A DNA stretch of 64,000 nt, taken from NCBI GenBank assembly GCA_000940995.1, contig CP005974.1, positions 1,364,001 through 1,428,000 on the forward strand, in the 5' to 3' direction. This DNA comes from Photobacterium gaetbulicola Gung47 (GTDB lineage Bacteria > Pseudomonadota > Gammaproteobacteria > Enterobacterales > Vibrionaceae). This document shows positions 8,586-17,689 of this stretch, in pieces; position 1 is the stretch's first letter, and each line of letters starts with the position of its first letter. Position numbers and translations under genes: made by a program. Below the pieces are notes generated by a model. It made no database searches, was not told the origin of the DNA, and worked only from the letters and a program-made list of their open reading frames with translations.

Positions 8586-8860
8586 AGTTCTTCCTATATG
8601 ACACTGTCAAAAGCCAACTTGCGAGTCATGGATTCAGGTTACGGAGCAATGGTGCGCTTGTCTGTGAATAATCCCCCAAACTTACGACCCAGCCATAAAA
8701 TGTTAGTGAAGTGTGATCATAGTGCAGCGAAAAAGTGATGATGCTATGAGGGCGGTCACGAATTTAATGCTGTAATGATAATACGGTCAATGCAACAACC
8801 GTGTCATGGGGGGAGCAAGCAACGCTGGCTCTCGCTTTCGTCGCCGGAAATTGTGCTGGT

Positions 8861-9367
8861 TTAAACACCGTACATTTCGGCAAACCGCTTGGCTTGTACC
8901 AGTGAAAGATACAGATCCTGCGGTGAGGCTTTTATCGTGGCGTCTTCGGTAGGCGGCAGCAGGCGGCGTTCATGGCCTGAAAGGTTATGGTACACCTCTT
9001 CCGGCATGCCTTTGGTTCCTTGCGGCGGGTAGGAGAGTGGGGTGGGTTTGAGGCCATCAAGCAGACGAGCGTCGGCCAAGCCGCTTTGGTGGAACGCCTT
9101 GGCTTGCTGAGCTGCATTCTGGTAGCTACTTTCTGTGGTCGACAGCGGCTGCGGGTCTGGCAGTTCAAAGTAAGCCCGCAGCTCGCTTTCTGTCTTGCCC
9201 GCGGCAGGCAGTGCGTCAACCGGGGTTATCTCAAGCTGCTCGGGGGAGAGCAGGGCCAGCATCAGGGCAAAATCAGCACGACGCCCGCCTTCAACCGCAT
9301 GGCTGAGCTGGCTGCCAAGCTGAACTTCGTTGATCAGCTGCGCTTTGTCGAGTGAATGAATTTGCAT
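8861..9367 (-). CDS. Hypothetical protein, unknown function
   Basis: A 168-residue soluble protein that I do not recognise. It has no signal peptide, membrane helix or cysteine motif. The sequence is rich in Leu, Ala, Pro and Gln, with a distinctive stretch near the middle (YHNLSGHERRLLPPTED). The ATG at 9367 is preceded directly by an in-frame TTG, which could also start the gene; neither has a good ribosome site. It follows the PatB-like aminotransferase by 96 bases on the same strand, so the two may be co-transcribed. Normal composition suggests a real gene of the core genome. Confidence 0.65.
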   Translation of the reverse strand: MQIHSLDKAQLINEVQLGSQLSHAVEGGRRADFALMLALLSPEQLEITPVDALPAAGKTESELRAYFELPDPQPLSTTESSYQNAAQQAKAFHQSGLADARLLDGLKPTPLSYPPQGTKGMPEEVYHNLSGHERRLLPPTEDATIKASPQDLYLSLVQAKRFAEMYGV

Positions 9368-9463
9368 CAATTGCTGTACCGATAACCGAACCAGTGTTGT
9401 GAAGTTTGTATCGGTACAGCCTATGATTTCTTTAATAAAAAAAGTGAAACGGCAAGTAAGTGG

Positions 9464-10645
9464 TTACTCTTTCGCCATTTGTTCATTCTCCAATGCCATT
9501 ACGGCTTTTTCCATTCTGCCGAGTGCCTCGAGCAGTGTTTGATGGCGGCAAGCAAAGTTGAGCCTAACAAAGTCGGGATTGCCGAAATCTGCCCCGGGTG
9601 ATAGCCCCACGCCAGCCTGCTCGAAGAACTTAAAGGGAGAAGCCACTGGCAGCTTCGTCGCATCAATCCATGCCAGATAAGTCCCCTCGATAGGGGGGAG
9701 GCTCAGGAAGGGCATGGCATTGATAGCGTGCTCAACGGTTTCTTTATTTCGTCGCAGGTAGGCTAGCTGCCTGTCGAGCCAAGGTTGCCCTTGCTCATAG
9801 GCTGCCTGGGCTGCGGTGTAGGCCAGCACATTGACGTCAGGCACAATGCCGGCTTTTGTGCGGATAAAATCTCTGCGCAAGGCCGAGTTGGGAATAATGG
9901 CCATCGAGGCACCGAGGCCGGCGATGTTGAAAGTTTTGCTGGGAGCAAGCAGGGTGATAGAGCGCTGTGAAGCCTCTTCGCTGAGGCTGGCAAAGGGAAT
10001 ATGCTGGCAGCCAGGCTCGAGTATCAAATCACAGTGAATTTCATCAGAGCAGACGATTAAGTCCTGCTGGTTGGCAAAGTCAGCAACAGCCTGTAGCTCG
10101 TCTCTGCGGTACACTGTGCCACCGGGGTTGAGTGGGTTGCAAAACAGCAATAATCGCGTATCAGGTAGTAAGGCACTGTCATCAAGGGACATTAACCAGC
10201 GTTTATCCTCGATCTCTACCGGTAGTTTGCTCAGTGGACGCTTAGCCAGTTTGGCTGATGACTTGAATGGCGGATATATCGGGCTTGGACAAGCCACCCC
10301 TTGCTTATCATTGCAAACAGAGCGGACCGCCAGGTTGATGCCGCATACCAATCCCGGCAGATAGACTATCCACTCAGGCTCAACATGCCATCGGTACAGC
10401 CGCTGCATCCGCTCGATAATTAGTTCTGTCAGCGCCGTGGGTGCACTGCCATAGCCGAAGATACCATGGTCAACATGGTTATGCAGGGCGTCGGTGATCG
10501 CTTGGGGAACCTTGAAGTCACTATCAGCAACCCACATTGGCAGTACATCCTGGCCCTGGTACTTTTGCCATTTGATACTGTTGCTGCCGGTGCGGTCGAT
10601 ATACTGATCGAAAAGGGGATCATGTTGCTGGGAAATGGGGTGCAT
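9464..10645 (-). CDS. PatB/MalY-family PLP-dependent C-S lyase (cystathionine beta-lyase type)
   Basis: A 393-residue fold-type I pyridoxal-phosphate enzyme of the MalY/PatB subfamily, which cleaves the C-S bond of cystathionine or cysteine conjugates to give a thiol, pyruvate and ammonia. The sequence shows the substrate-loop region VLPMWVADSDF, the FCNPLNPGG motif, the SDEIHCDL strand with the Asp that holds the PLP nitrogen, the Schiff-base lysine in LAPSKTFNIAGL, and the carboxylate-binding Arg in FVRLNFAC. AGGACT precedes the ATG. E. coli MalY also represses the maltose system, but whether this homologue regulates anything is unknown. The hypothetical gene at 8861 lies downstream on the same strand. 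Confidence 0.88.
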   Translation of the reverse strand: MHPISQQHDPLFDQYIDRTGSNSIKWQKYQGQDVLPMWVADSDFKVPQAITDALHNHVDHGIFGYGSAPTALTELIIERMQRLYRWHVEPEWIVYLPGLVCGINLAVRSVCNDKQGVACPSPIYPPFKSSAKLAKRPLSKLPVEIEDKRWLMSLDDSALLPDTRLLLFCNPLNPGGTVYRRDELQAVADFANQQDLIVCSDEIHCDLILEPGCQHIPFASLSEEASQRSITLLAPSKTFNIAGLGASMAIIPNSALRRDFIRTKAGIVPDVNVLAYTAAQAAYEQGQPWLDRQLAYLRRNKETVEHAINAMPFLSLPPIEGTYLAWIDATKLPVASPFKFFEQAGVGLSPGADFGNPDFVRLNFACRHQTLLEALGRMEKAVMALENEQMAKE

Positions 10646-10721
10646 TGATAAGTCCTTTGCGCTGCAGGGAAGATACTATCCGGGGAAAATGAAGTCTATT
10701 ATTGCCATATGACGCCAGAAT

Positions 10722-10749
10722 AAAAAAGCCCCAGCACAAGTCTGGGGCT
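10722..10749 (-). terminator. Terminator of the ATP-grasp operon
   Basis: Read on the minus strand, the stem AGCCCCAG / CTGGGGCT is followed by six T residues. It lies 26 bases after the stop of the ATP-grasp gene and separates that operon from the PatB-like gene. Confidence 0.9.
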
Positions 10750-10775
10750 TAATGTGAGAGTTATCACTTGCTTTG

Positions 10776-11750
10776 CTAGAACTTTGATTTGACACCAAAC
10801 TGTTCAGCAGCATAGGCAACACGTTCTTCTGGTGTTGGTGGCTTGGCCGGAACTCCCAAGTTTTCGATGTGCCGTAGCCGAGGTAGCAGGCCGGCACCGT
10901 TAGCGGTCTGGATCGCCAAACCCGGGCGTGCATTGAGCTCCAGTACCATCGGCCCCTGGATCTTATCAAGGACCATATCGGTGCCCATATAGCCCAATCC
11001 GGTCATCTCCCACGCACTTGAAGCCAATGTCAGCAGCTTGTGCCAGTTGGGAACGGCCAATTCACTCAGTTTACGGTCGGTGTCAGGATGGCGTTCAACC
11101 GGTTGGTCGAACTGCACGGCGCGGATAGCCTTACCGGTGGCAATATCGATGCCGACCCCTACCGCACCCTGGTGCAAGTTAGCCTTGCCGTCAGAGGCCG
11201 AGGTCGAGCAGCGCATCATTGCCATTACAGGATAGCCCTTGAAGACGATAACCCTGACATCGGGCACGCCTTCGTAACTGAAGCCGTCGAACACATTATC
11301 GAACTGGATCAGGTTCTCGATCATTGCCACATCGTTCTTGCCACCGAGCGAGAACAGCCCCGCCAGGGTGTTAGTGATGTGTCGCTCGACATCCTGCTTG
11401 TTCATCTCGGCACCGGACGGTTTTACATAAACCCCATCCTTGTGCTTGACCACCACCAGAATACCTTTACCGCCAGAGCCCTGGGCTGGCTTGATCACAA
11501 AACCCGGCCAGTCTTTGACCATGTCGTGAACGCGCTTGACGAACACCTGGCTGTCGATGACGCCAATCAGTTCCGGAACCGTGGCCCCAGCCTGTTTGGC
11601 AATCAGCTTGGTTTTGAGCTTGTCGTCCACCAGTGGATACAGGCTACGGTCGTTGTAGCGGCCAATGTAGCTGTGGTTGCGCTGGTTCATCCCCATGATC
11701 CCGCGCTCACGCAGTTTGAAGGGGGACGTAAACTGTGAGAACAGTGACAT
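10776..11750 (-). CDS. ATP-grasp ligase, alpha-L-glutamate-ligase-like (RimK-related)
   Basis: A 324-residue cytoplasmic ATP-grasp enzyme predicted to form an amide bond between an amino group and a carboxylate through an acyl-phosphate. Visible ATP-grasp elements are the phosphate loop FVIKPAQGSGGKGI, the acidic/Arg segment VPDVRVIVFKGYPVMAMMR, and the terminal metal-binding strand VLELNARPGLAIQ. Its ATG lies 3 bases after the stop of the transglutaminase-like gene, with a GAGGAC ribosome site inside that gene's end, so the two are translationally linked. It is the last gene of a three-gene operon (13280-14047, 11754-13259, 10776-11750). The substrate is not known; glutamate addition is the family's best-known chemistry, but this branch has not been shown to do it to my knowledge. 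Confidence 0.85.
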   Translation of the reverse strand: MSLFSQFTSPFKLRERGIMGMNQRNHSYIGRYNDRSLYPLVDDKLKTKLIAKQAGATVPELIGVIDSQVFVKRVHDMVKDWPGFVIKPAQGSGGKGILVVVKHKDGVYVKPSGAEMNKQDVERHITNTLAGLFSLGGKNDVAMIENLIQFDNVFDGFSYEGVPDVRVIVFKGYPVMAMMRCSTSASDGKANLHQGAVGVGIDIATGKAIRAVQFDQPVERHPDTDRKLSELAVPNWHKLLTLASSAWEMTGLGYMGTDMVLDKIQGPMVLELNARPGLAIQTANGAGLLPRLRHIENLGVPAKPPTPEERVAYAAEQFGVKSKF

Positions 11751-11753
11751 AGT

Positions 11754-13259
11754 TTAGTCCTCCGCGAGCGGCTTGAAGCGGCGCAGCTCACTCAAACGGT
11801 AGCCTGTGTAGTTACCCAACATCAGGATCAACGCCAGGATGATCAGCTGAATACCGATAAAGTTGAACGTCAGGTGGCGGATCAACGGGTTAGTCATTGC
11901 TAGGTAAACGAAGACTGCGGTCAGTAGTGAGCCCCCGCCCTGGATCAACACTTCTTTCGCGCCTTCCTCTTCCCACAGGATTGACATACGCTCGATGGTC
12001 CACGATAGGATGATCATCGGGAAGAAGGTAATGGTCAGGCCTTCGACCAAACCAATCTTGAAGGCCACGACGGTAAAGATGGAGATAATCATAATTACCG
12101 TGATGATCACCGCGGAAATCCTCGCCACCAGAAGCAGGTTGAGCTTGGACAGGTAGCTACGGATCACCAAACCGGTACCGACAATCAACAGGAAGCCAAG
12201 GATACCGGTGACAAGCTGGGTCTGGACAAAGGCTACCGCGATGAGGACCGGCATGAAGGTACCCGAAGTCTTAAGGCCGATGATGATACGCAGGAAGACC
12301 ACAATCAATGCGCCGATAGGGACCAGCATAATGGTCTTAAACATGGCTTGCTCTTCAACCGGCAAGCTGTGGATTGAGAAGTTCAGCAGATCTTCGGCCT
12401 GGACTTTCTCACGTGTTGCCTGCTGCGGAGTGATGTCCTGGGCAATGATCGAGAAGCTGATGTTGGAGTTGCGGCCACCAATAACGTCCAGTAACGAGTG
12501 CCCCTGCTGGTTCCAAAGCAGGATGTTGTCCGGTTTGCCTTCTTGGCCGGTTTGCAGGTCAAACAGCTGCCAAGTCTTGCCGTCCCATACTTCGGCCATC
12601 GGGGTGATGCTCTGGCGGCGTCGGCCATCTTCTAGCTGCAGGCCGCCGACAATGCGGGCATGGACTTTTTCCAGAGAAAGCAGGTTAATGATTGCCTGCT
12701 CGCGGCTTAGGCTGTTGAGCAACAAGGCCGCATTCTGGTTGTTGCGGTCATTGAATTGTTTAATCAGCTCACGAGTCAGGGTAACGTTATCGGAGGATAA
12801 GCTGCGAGCTTGGTCGAGCAGGGCCGTAGCAGCTGTCTGCTGCGGGTTATCAAGGCTGACAGCGACCGTGTTGCCCTTGGGTGGCAGCATGCTGTAGCTG
12901 GCTTGATCGTCGACCAGCATTTGGGTTTTGTAATAAAGGATTTGTTTACCGGTCGCTTCGCGGATAGACCATTCGGCCCGGCGGCCTTTGTTGGTATCAA
13001 TCAGAGCGACACCATAGCCCGGCGATGAGGTGCTTTCATCAATTTGGGTAAACCCCTGCTGGGTTTCCGGCGCGGCCATGGAGACTTTGACCGGATCACC
13101 AATGGCATCAAATTCAATGCGAGCCTCGAGTTCCCATAGCGCGCGTTCTTCACCCGGAGTCCATGGCACCCCATAGACATCGTGGCGGTACATGCTCAAT
13201 GCCGCCCCTGCGATGACTAGCAGGGTAATAAGAAAATAAAACGGGATTCTTGATGTCAT
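11754..13259 (-). CDS. Membrane protein with inactive transglutaminase-like domain and C-terminal multi-helix domain
   Basis: A 501-residue inner-membrane protein. One helix (about 7-23) is followed by a periplasmic region of about 280 residues related to transglutaminase/cysteine-protease folds, then about six to seven helices from residue 308 onward. The entire protein contains no cysteine, so the usual transglutaminase nucleophile is absent, in keeping with the 'inactive transglutaminase' family. The segment RIVGGLQLEDGRRRQSITPMAEVWDGKTWQ resembles the His/Asp-bearing strands of that fold; read it as two halves around RRRQ. GAGGA precedes the ATG. Only 20 bases separate it from the aspartyl-protease-like gene upstream and 3 from the ATP-grasp gene downstream. 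A role as membrane scaffold or receptor for the other two is inferred. Confidence 0.82.
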   Translation of the reverse strand: MTSRIPFYFLITLLVIAGAALSMYRHDVYGVPWTPGEERALWELEARIEFDAIGDPVKVSMAAPETQQGFTQIDESTSSPGYGVALIDTNKGRRAEWSIREATGKQILYYKTQMLVDDQASYSMLPPKGNTVAVSLDNPQQTAATALLDQARSLSSDNVTLTRELIKQFNDRNNQNAALLLNSLSREQAIINLLSLEKVHARIVGGLQLEDGRRRQSITPMAEVWDGKTWQLFDLQTGQEGKPDNILLWNQQGHSLLDVIGGRNSNISFSIIAQDITPQQATREKVQAEDLLNFSIHSLPVEEQAMFKTIMLVPIGALIVVFLRIIIGLKTSGTFMPVLIAVAFVQTQLVTGILGFLLIVGTGLVIRSYLSKLNLLLVARISAVIITVIMIISIFTVVAFKIGLVEGLTITFFPMIILSWTIERMSILWEEEGAKEVLIQGGGSLLTAVFVYLAMTNPLIRHLTFNFIGIQLIILALILMLGNYTGYRLSELRRFKPLAED

Positions 13260-13279
13260 GACATCCTCAAAATTTGTTA

Positions 13280-14047
13280 TTAGTTTTGTTGTACTTGCTG
13301 CTCATTCATTCCCTGAACAAACTTTTTACCTACATCAACAAGTGCTATGTCTTTGAAAAACTCACGTCCTAATAATACTGGATAGGTCATCTGAGTGCGA
13401 TCTGCCAACGTAAATTGTGCTTTTTCATGAAGCTGGCCGAGTTTTACCCATGCTTCAATGACCGGGCGGCGGTTAAGGTCACTTGCACTGGCCTGGCGGA
13501 TCTTGACCCAGCGAACCACAGGGGCTTCGACCATGTCGGCCTCACTTGGGGCCTCGTCCGAAGTATGGTTCATATTGAAACGGGCCCACTCTTTGCCGTC
13601 ACGCTCGAATATCTGAATATTGGTGGCGCTGACAGACGAGGTTGTCGCCCCCGTATCGACTCGGGCCTTATAAAAGCTCTGGGTTGCATCCAGCCATACC
13701 CATTCTTCTTCGCCAAGGATCACTTTGCCGTGGGCAATACGCGGATCGTTGTCTCGGATTTCGGGGACAGGGGCCGCCTCTTCTTCCTCTTCGCTGAAGG
13801 CAAGCAGGGCGGAATCGCTGTAGTGCTGACTCATGTCATCAGACAAGGTAGAGATTTTCGTCTCCAGGTTAGCAATATAGGCGTTTTGGTCATCTATTTG
13901 TTTGATCATGGTTGCAAGCTGAAAATTGACACGATCTTCCATGACGTTAATAGCCTGCATGGTTTGTTCATGATCTTGTTGTGGCTGGGTGAGGCTACAG
14001 CCTGAAAGGACAGCAAAGGTCAGTAATGGTACAAAGCGGCGAAGCAT
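13280..14047 (-). CDS. Retropepsin-like aspartyl protease domain lipoprotein (RimB/DUF785 type)
   Basis: A 255-residue lipoprotein. The signal peptide ends in the lipobox LSGC (lipidated Cys17, next residue Ser, predicting the outer membrane). Residues 25-75 look like a coiled coil, followed by an acidic linker with five glutamates. The C-terminal domain has the single aspartyl-protease motif ARVDTGATTSS (Asp131) and the late VLLGREFF strand. This matches the family often annotated 'ATP-dependent zinc protease', which is in fact retropepsin-like. GGGAG precedes the ATG. It is the first gene of the three-gene operon. A peptidase role on the periplasmic side, perhaps acting on the product of the ligase or on a marked protein, is inferred only. 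Confidence 0.85.
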   Translation of the reverse strand: MLRRFVPLLTFAVLSGCSLTQPQQDHEQTMQAINVMEDRVNFQLATMIKQIDDQNAYIANLETKISTLSDDMSQHYSDSALLAFSEEEEEAAPVPEIRDNDPRIAHGKVILGEEEWVWLDATQSFYKARVDTGATTSSVSATNIQIFERDGKEWARFNMNHTSDEAPSEADMVEAPVVRWVKIRQASASDLNRRPVIEAWVKLGQLHEKAQFTLADRTQMTYPVLLGREFFKDIALVDVGKKFVQGMNEQQVQQN

Positions 14048-14101
14048 TATGTCTCCCGGAGGTACTTCTATTTTTTCTTAGGCGGCAATATTTTAACCTA
14101 C

Positions 14102-14128
14102 AAAAAGGGATGCGAACAGCACCCCCTT
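14102..14128 (-). terminator. Probable terminator of cmoAB
   Basis: On the minus strand AAGGG..TGC / GCA..CCCTT forms an interrupted hairpin followed by five T residues, starting 9 bases after the cmoB stop. It separates cmoAB from the three-gene operon downstream. Confidence 0.6.
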
Positions 14129-14136
14129 GTCAGTAG

Positions 14137-15111
14137 TTAGTCAGGATTTCGAGCAATCAGCACTGCTCGTTTAGGGGCTGGGTATCCTTCAACCGTTTTT
14201 GTCGGGTCAGAAGGGTCCAAATATTCCGGTAGGGAATTATTGGTCATCCAGTCTGTCGAGCGCTGCTCGTCGGCGGTGGTGACGCATTCGTCGACGATTT
14301 TGACATCGACCAAACCGCATTTTTCCATCCACACCTTCAGCGCCTTGGCTGATGGGAAGAAGTAAACGTTGTGCATCTGGGCGTAGCGGTGGGTCGGGAC
14401 CAGCACATCGTTCTCGTCCCCGTCAATAACCAGCGTTTCTAGGATAAGCTCGCCGTCTTTGCGTAGCTGGTTCTTCAGTTGGATGATGTGATCAAGCGGT
14501 GAGCGGCGGTGGTACAGTACCCCCATGGAGAAAACGGTATCGAAAGCCTTCAGCTCTGGCAACTGTTCGATGCCTAGCGGCAGCAGGTAGGCGCGCTCGT
14601 CCATGCCCATCAGGCGCTTGATAGCCTCGAACTGGATCAGGAACAGATTGGACGGGTCGATACCCACGGTCAGTTTGGCTTCTTCGCCCAGCATACGCCA
14701 CATGTGGTAACCGTTACCACAGCCAACATCCAATACGGTGCGGCCTTTTAGTGGGGAGATATGCGGCAGAACTCGGTCCCATTTCCAGTCTGAACGCCAC
14801 TCGGTATCGATATGGATACCATGCATATCGTAAGGGCCTTTGCGCCACGGATGGAGCAGGCGCAGCAGGCTTTCTAGACGCTTTTGCTCGCCTTCAGCAA
14901 TGCCACCCTCATTGCGAACGCTGACCGCATGTTTCAGGTCAATGATGTCCGGCTTGTCAGTTGGGAATTTTTTCAGGGCACGCATCCAGCGCGCCATGTC
15001 GCCGTGGGCTTTTTCTTCCCAATCACTCAGTTGTTTTGGCAGGGTGTTTAGCCAAGGGCGCAGTGTTTCATGCTGGGCCAGCAGCTGGTAAAACTCAGCA
15101 AAAGTAAACAT
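14137..15111 (-). CDS. cmoB: tRNA U34 carboxymethyltransferase
   Basis: Transfers the carboxymethyl group of carboxy-SAM to 5-hydroxyuridine 34 of tRNA, giving cmo5U for wobble decoding. The 324-residue protein (E. coli 323) has the SAM-binding motif TVLDVGCGNGYHMW. It also has long segments identical to family members: DTEWRSDWKWDRVLPH, SMGVLYHRRSPLDH, LETLVIDGDEN and TVEGYPAPKRAVLIAR. I place the start at 15111 (MFTFAEFY), which aligns with the E. coli start and leaves 14 bases after cmoA. An in-frame codon 51 bases further upstream would overlap cmoA by 37 bases and adds residues not found in the family. Co-transcribed with cmoA. Confidence 0.95.
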   Translation of the reverse strand: MFTFAEFYQLLAQHETLRPWLNTLPKQLSDWEEKAHGDMARWMRALKKFPTDKPDIIDLKHAVSVRNEGGIAEGEQKRLESLLRLLHPWRKGPYDMHGIHIDTEWRSDWKWDRVLPHISPLKGRTVLDVGCGNGYHMWRMLGEEAKLTVGIDPSNLFLIQFEAIKRLMGMDERAYLLPLGIEQLPELKAFDTVFSMGVLYHRRSPLDHIIQLKNQLRKDGELILETLVIDGDENDVLVPTHRYAQMHNVYFFPSAKALKVWMEKCGLVDVKIVDECVTTADEQRSTDWMTNNSLPEYLDPSDPTKTVEGYPAPKRAVLIARNPD

Positions 15112-15125
15112 AGACAATAGAAACC

Positions 15126-15854
15126 TTATTTGATGGCAAACATCGAGCCGAAGTTGAAACATTGGAACCAGACTTCTGAGCTTGAGAAGCCAATTTTTTT
15201 GAAGCGCTGCTTGTGGGTGTCAATGCTGTCAGGCAGCATGACGTTTTCAATGGCACTGCGCTTTTGGCTGATTTCCAGCTCGCTGTAGCCATTGGCACGC
15301 TTGAAGTCATGGTGCAGGTCGATAAGCAGCTCATGGGCACGCTCATCGTCAAAGATGTATTTTTCAGACAGGATCAAAATCCCCCCCGGGCGCAGGCCGG
15401 CGTAGATTTTCTCCAGCAGCGCCTGGCGGTCATCCGGTGCCAAAAACTGCAGGGTAAAATTGAGTACTACAACGGAGGCATCGCTGATCTCGATATCACG
15501 GATATCTGCTTCCAGCACTTGGACTGGGGTATCGGAGCGATAGGCATTGATATGCAAGCGGCAGCGTTCAACCATGGCGCTGGAGTTATCGACCGCGATG
15601 ATTTCGCAACCTTCTTGCTGGATATGGCGGCGCATTGACAAGGTTGCCGCTCCCAGTGAGCAGCCCAGATCGTAAACTTTCGAATGCGGCTTGGCGAAGC
15701 GTTCAGCCAACATACCGATGGCTGAAATGATATTGCTGTAGCCCGGCACCGAGCGTTGAATCATATCCGGGAAAACTTCGGCTACGCGTTCGTCAAATGT
15801 GAAATCACCGATTTTATCTATCGGTGCCGCAAAAATATTGTCGTGACCGGCCAT
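15126..15854 (-). CDS. cmoA: Carboxy-S-adenosyl-L-methionine synthase
   Basis: Makes carboxy-SAM from SAM and prephenate, the substrate of CmoB in the next gene. The 242-residue protein shows the SAM fold motif VYDLGCSLGAAT and the conserved stretches FDERVAEVFPDMIQRSVPGY, LNFTLQFL, and HHDFKRANGYSELEISQKR. I choose ATG 15854 (MAGHDNIF) because GAGG lies 9 bases before it and the length then matches E. coli CmoA. The in-frame ATG at 15869 has no ribosome site. It is the first gene of the cmoAB unit. Confidence 0.95.
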   Translation of the reverse strand: MAGHDNIFAAPIDKIGDFTFDERVAEVFPDMIQRSVPGYSNIISAIGMLAERFAKPHSKVYDLGCSLGAATLSMRRHIQQEGCEIIAVDNSSAMVERCRLHINAYRSDTPVQVLEADIRDIEISDASVVVLNFTLQFLAPDDRQALLEKIYAGLRPGGILILSEKYIFDDERAHELLIDLHHDFKRANGYSELEISQKRSAIENVMLPDSIDTHKQRFKKIGFSSSEVWFQCFNFGSMFAIK

Positions 15855-16263
15855 CTTCACGAACCTCATCTATACAAAAAAACAGAAATTCCAAATGATA
15901 AGTATGAACTTTGTCACGCAGAGGGCGCCTATCTTCATACTGAGGTGATCCATCACCGCTGAAAGGTCGCGTATTGTAGTGAAAAACGGGCCATTTGTCT
16001 TTATTGATTTTGCTTTTGCTGCCGACCTTTCCGCATGTTTGCTGCTGTCATTATTAAACCAAGTTGTAACGAAATATTTGTTAACAAAGTGTTTGCTGGC
16101 TAGTGCTTGCTGTCAGTAAGTGCACCCAGCTGCGTATTGCCTGGCCTATTTATGTTAAGTGAATGTTTTATCGGATAAATGAATGGGGGATTACGTTTTT
16201 TTCAATTGGCAATGGATTGGCGATACTTTTATCTTCCCCGACAATTTTTTTGGGGAGTAGAAA
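15855..16263. other. Divergent intergenic region cmoA / ccp
   Basis: 409 bases without a gene. The only notable structure is a 13-bp palindrome TTTATC-G-GATAAA at 16167-16179, about 85 bases before the peroxidase ATG. I found no FNR-type box here, although the E. coli yhjA (ccp) gene is known to be FNR-dependent. GGGGAG sits just before the ccp ATG. Confidence 0.5.
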
Positions 16264-17661
16264 ATGCGTAAATTATATTATGCAGTAGGCTTGGGGCTGG
16301 CCGGCTATTTGGCCACAGTCTATGTGGTCGATAAGTTTGACCAGCAACTGGCGATTGACCGCTACCATGAAATGGCCAAACAGGATATCAATCCGCTTTC
16401 AACGGCAGCGTTCGATGTACTGAACAAAAACGGTTGTTCATACTGCCATACCAGTGATAGCGAAATGCCTTTTTACGGTCAGCTGCCTGTCGCCAAGCAA
16501 CTGATGGACGCTGACGTAACCCGCGCAATGCGCCATTTCAACATCGAAGCGATGATGGAGCAGGTTCGAACCGGCGAACTTGTCTCCGAAGTTGACCTGG
16601 CAAAGCTGGAGTCGGTGATGGCAGACAACTCGATGCCGCCGGCTCTGTACCTGACCATGCACTGGCGCTCGAAATTGTCACCAGAAGAAACCGCGACACT
16701 CCAAGACTGGGTGAAGCAGGAGCGTCTGCGTCACCACCAGGGCCAGGCCAAGATCACCAAAGAATTCAAATACGAAGCGGTGCAGCCAATCCGTACCACG
16801 TTCGATGTCGATATGGCGAAAGTCGAGCTGGGTGACAAGCTTTATCATGATACCCGCCTTTCAGGCGACAATACCGTATCCTGTGCCAGCTGCCACGCTC
16901 TGGAAACCGGTGGTGTTGACCGCCTGGTGAGCTCGGTGGGTGTCGACGGCGCCACTGGCCCAATCAATGCGCCGACGGTGTTTAACTCGGTTTTCAATAC
17001 TCACCAGTTCTGGGATGGTCGTGCCCATGATTTGCAGGCGCAGGCCGGTGGCCCTCCGCTCAACCCCCTGGAGATGGCATCTGAGTCTTGGGACCAGATC
17101 ATCGACAAGCTGGCAATTGACGAAGAAATGAATGCCGCCTTTGCTGCGATTTATGCCGAGGGGATCACGGAGCACAGCATTACCGATGCGATTGCCGAGT
17201 TTGAGAAAACCCTGGTAACGCCGAACAGCCGCTTTGACCAGTTCCTGCGAGGCAACCATGATGCCCTGACGGCGGACGAGCAGGAAGGCTACGCGCTGTT
17301 CAAGCAATACAAATGCAGTACCTGCCACGTCGGTGAGGCCATGGGCGGGCAGAGTTTTGAAATCATGGGGCTCAAGAAAGACTACTTTGCCGATCGCGGT
17401 AATGTCACCGAAGTGGATTACGGCCGCTTCAATGCCACCGGTGAAGAGCGCGACATGCACCGCTTCAAGGTGCCGACCCTGCGTAACGTTGCCCTGACTG
17501 CACCGTATTTCCATGATGGTAGCGTGGCAACCTTGGCTGAAGCGGTCGACAAGATGGCGTACTACCAGGTGGGCGTCCGGTTGTCGCAAGCCGAGCTCGG
17601 CAAGATCACGGCGTACCTAGAGACGCTTAACGGCGAGTACAAGGGCCAGATTTTGCAGTAA
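16264..17661 (+). CDS. ccp: Tri-haem cytochrome c peroxidase (YhjA/Ccp type)
   Basis: A membrane-anchored periplasmic peroxidase that reduces H2O2 with electrons from the quinol pool or cytochromes. The 465 residues equal the length of E. coli YhjA/Ccp. An N-terminal helix (about 5-22) anchors it. Three CxxCH haem sites are present: CSYCH (58), CASCH (207) and CSTCH (351). The first belongs to the extra N-terminal haem domain; the other two form the classic bacterial di-haem peroxidase core, which also shows APTVFNSVFN, FWDGRAHDLQAQA and the late FKVPTLRNVALTAPYFHDG segment. Monocistronic, with its own terminator. It would let the cell use peroxide as electron acceptor under low oxygen. Confidence 0.93.
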   Translation: MRKLYYAVGLGLAGYLATVYVVDKFDQQLAIDRYHEMAKQDINPLSTAAFDVLNKNGCSYCHTSDSEMPFYGQLPVAKQLMDADVTRAMRHFNIEAMMEQVRTGELVSEVDLAKLESVMADNSMPPALYLTMHWRSKLSPEETATLQDWVKQERLRHHQGQAKITKEFKYEAVQPIRTTFDVDMAKVELGDKLYHDTRLSGDNTVSCASCHALETGGVDRLVSSVGVDGATGPINAPTVFNSVFNTHQFWDGRAHDLQAQAGGPPLNPLEMASESWDQIIDKLAIDEEMNAAFAAIYAEGITEHSITDAIAEFEKTLVTPNSRFDQFLRGNHDALTADEQEGYALFKQYKCSTCHVGEAMGGQSFEIMGLKKDYFADRGNVTEVDYGRFNATGEERDMHRFKVPTLRNVALTAPYFHDGSVATLAEAVDKMAYYQVGVRLSQAELGKITAYLETLNGEYKGQILQ

Positions 17662-17689
17662 TAGCCATAGGCTGTCACTGCAAGATACC

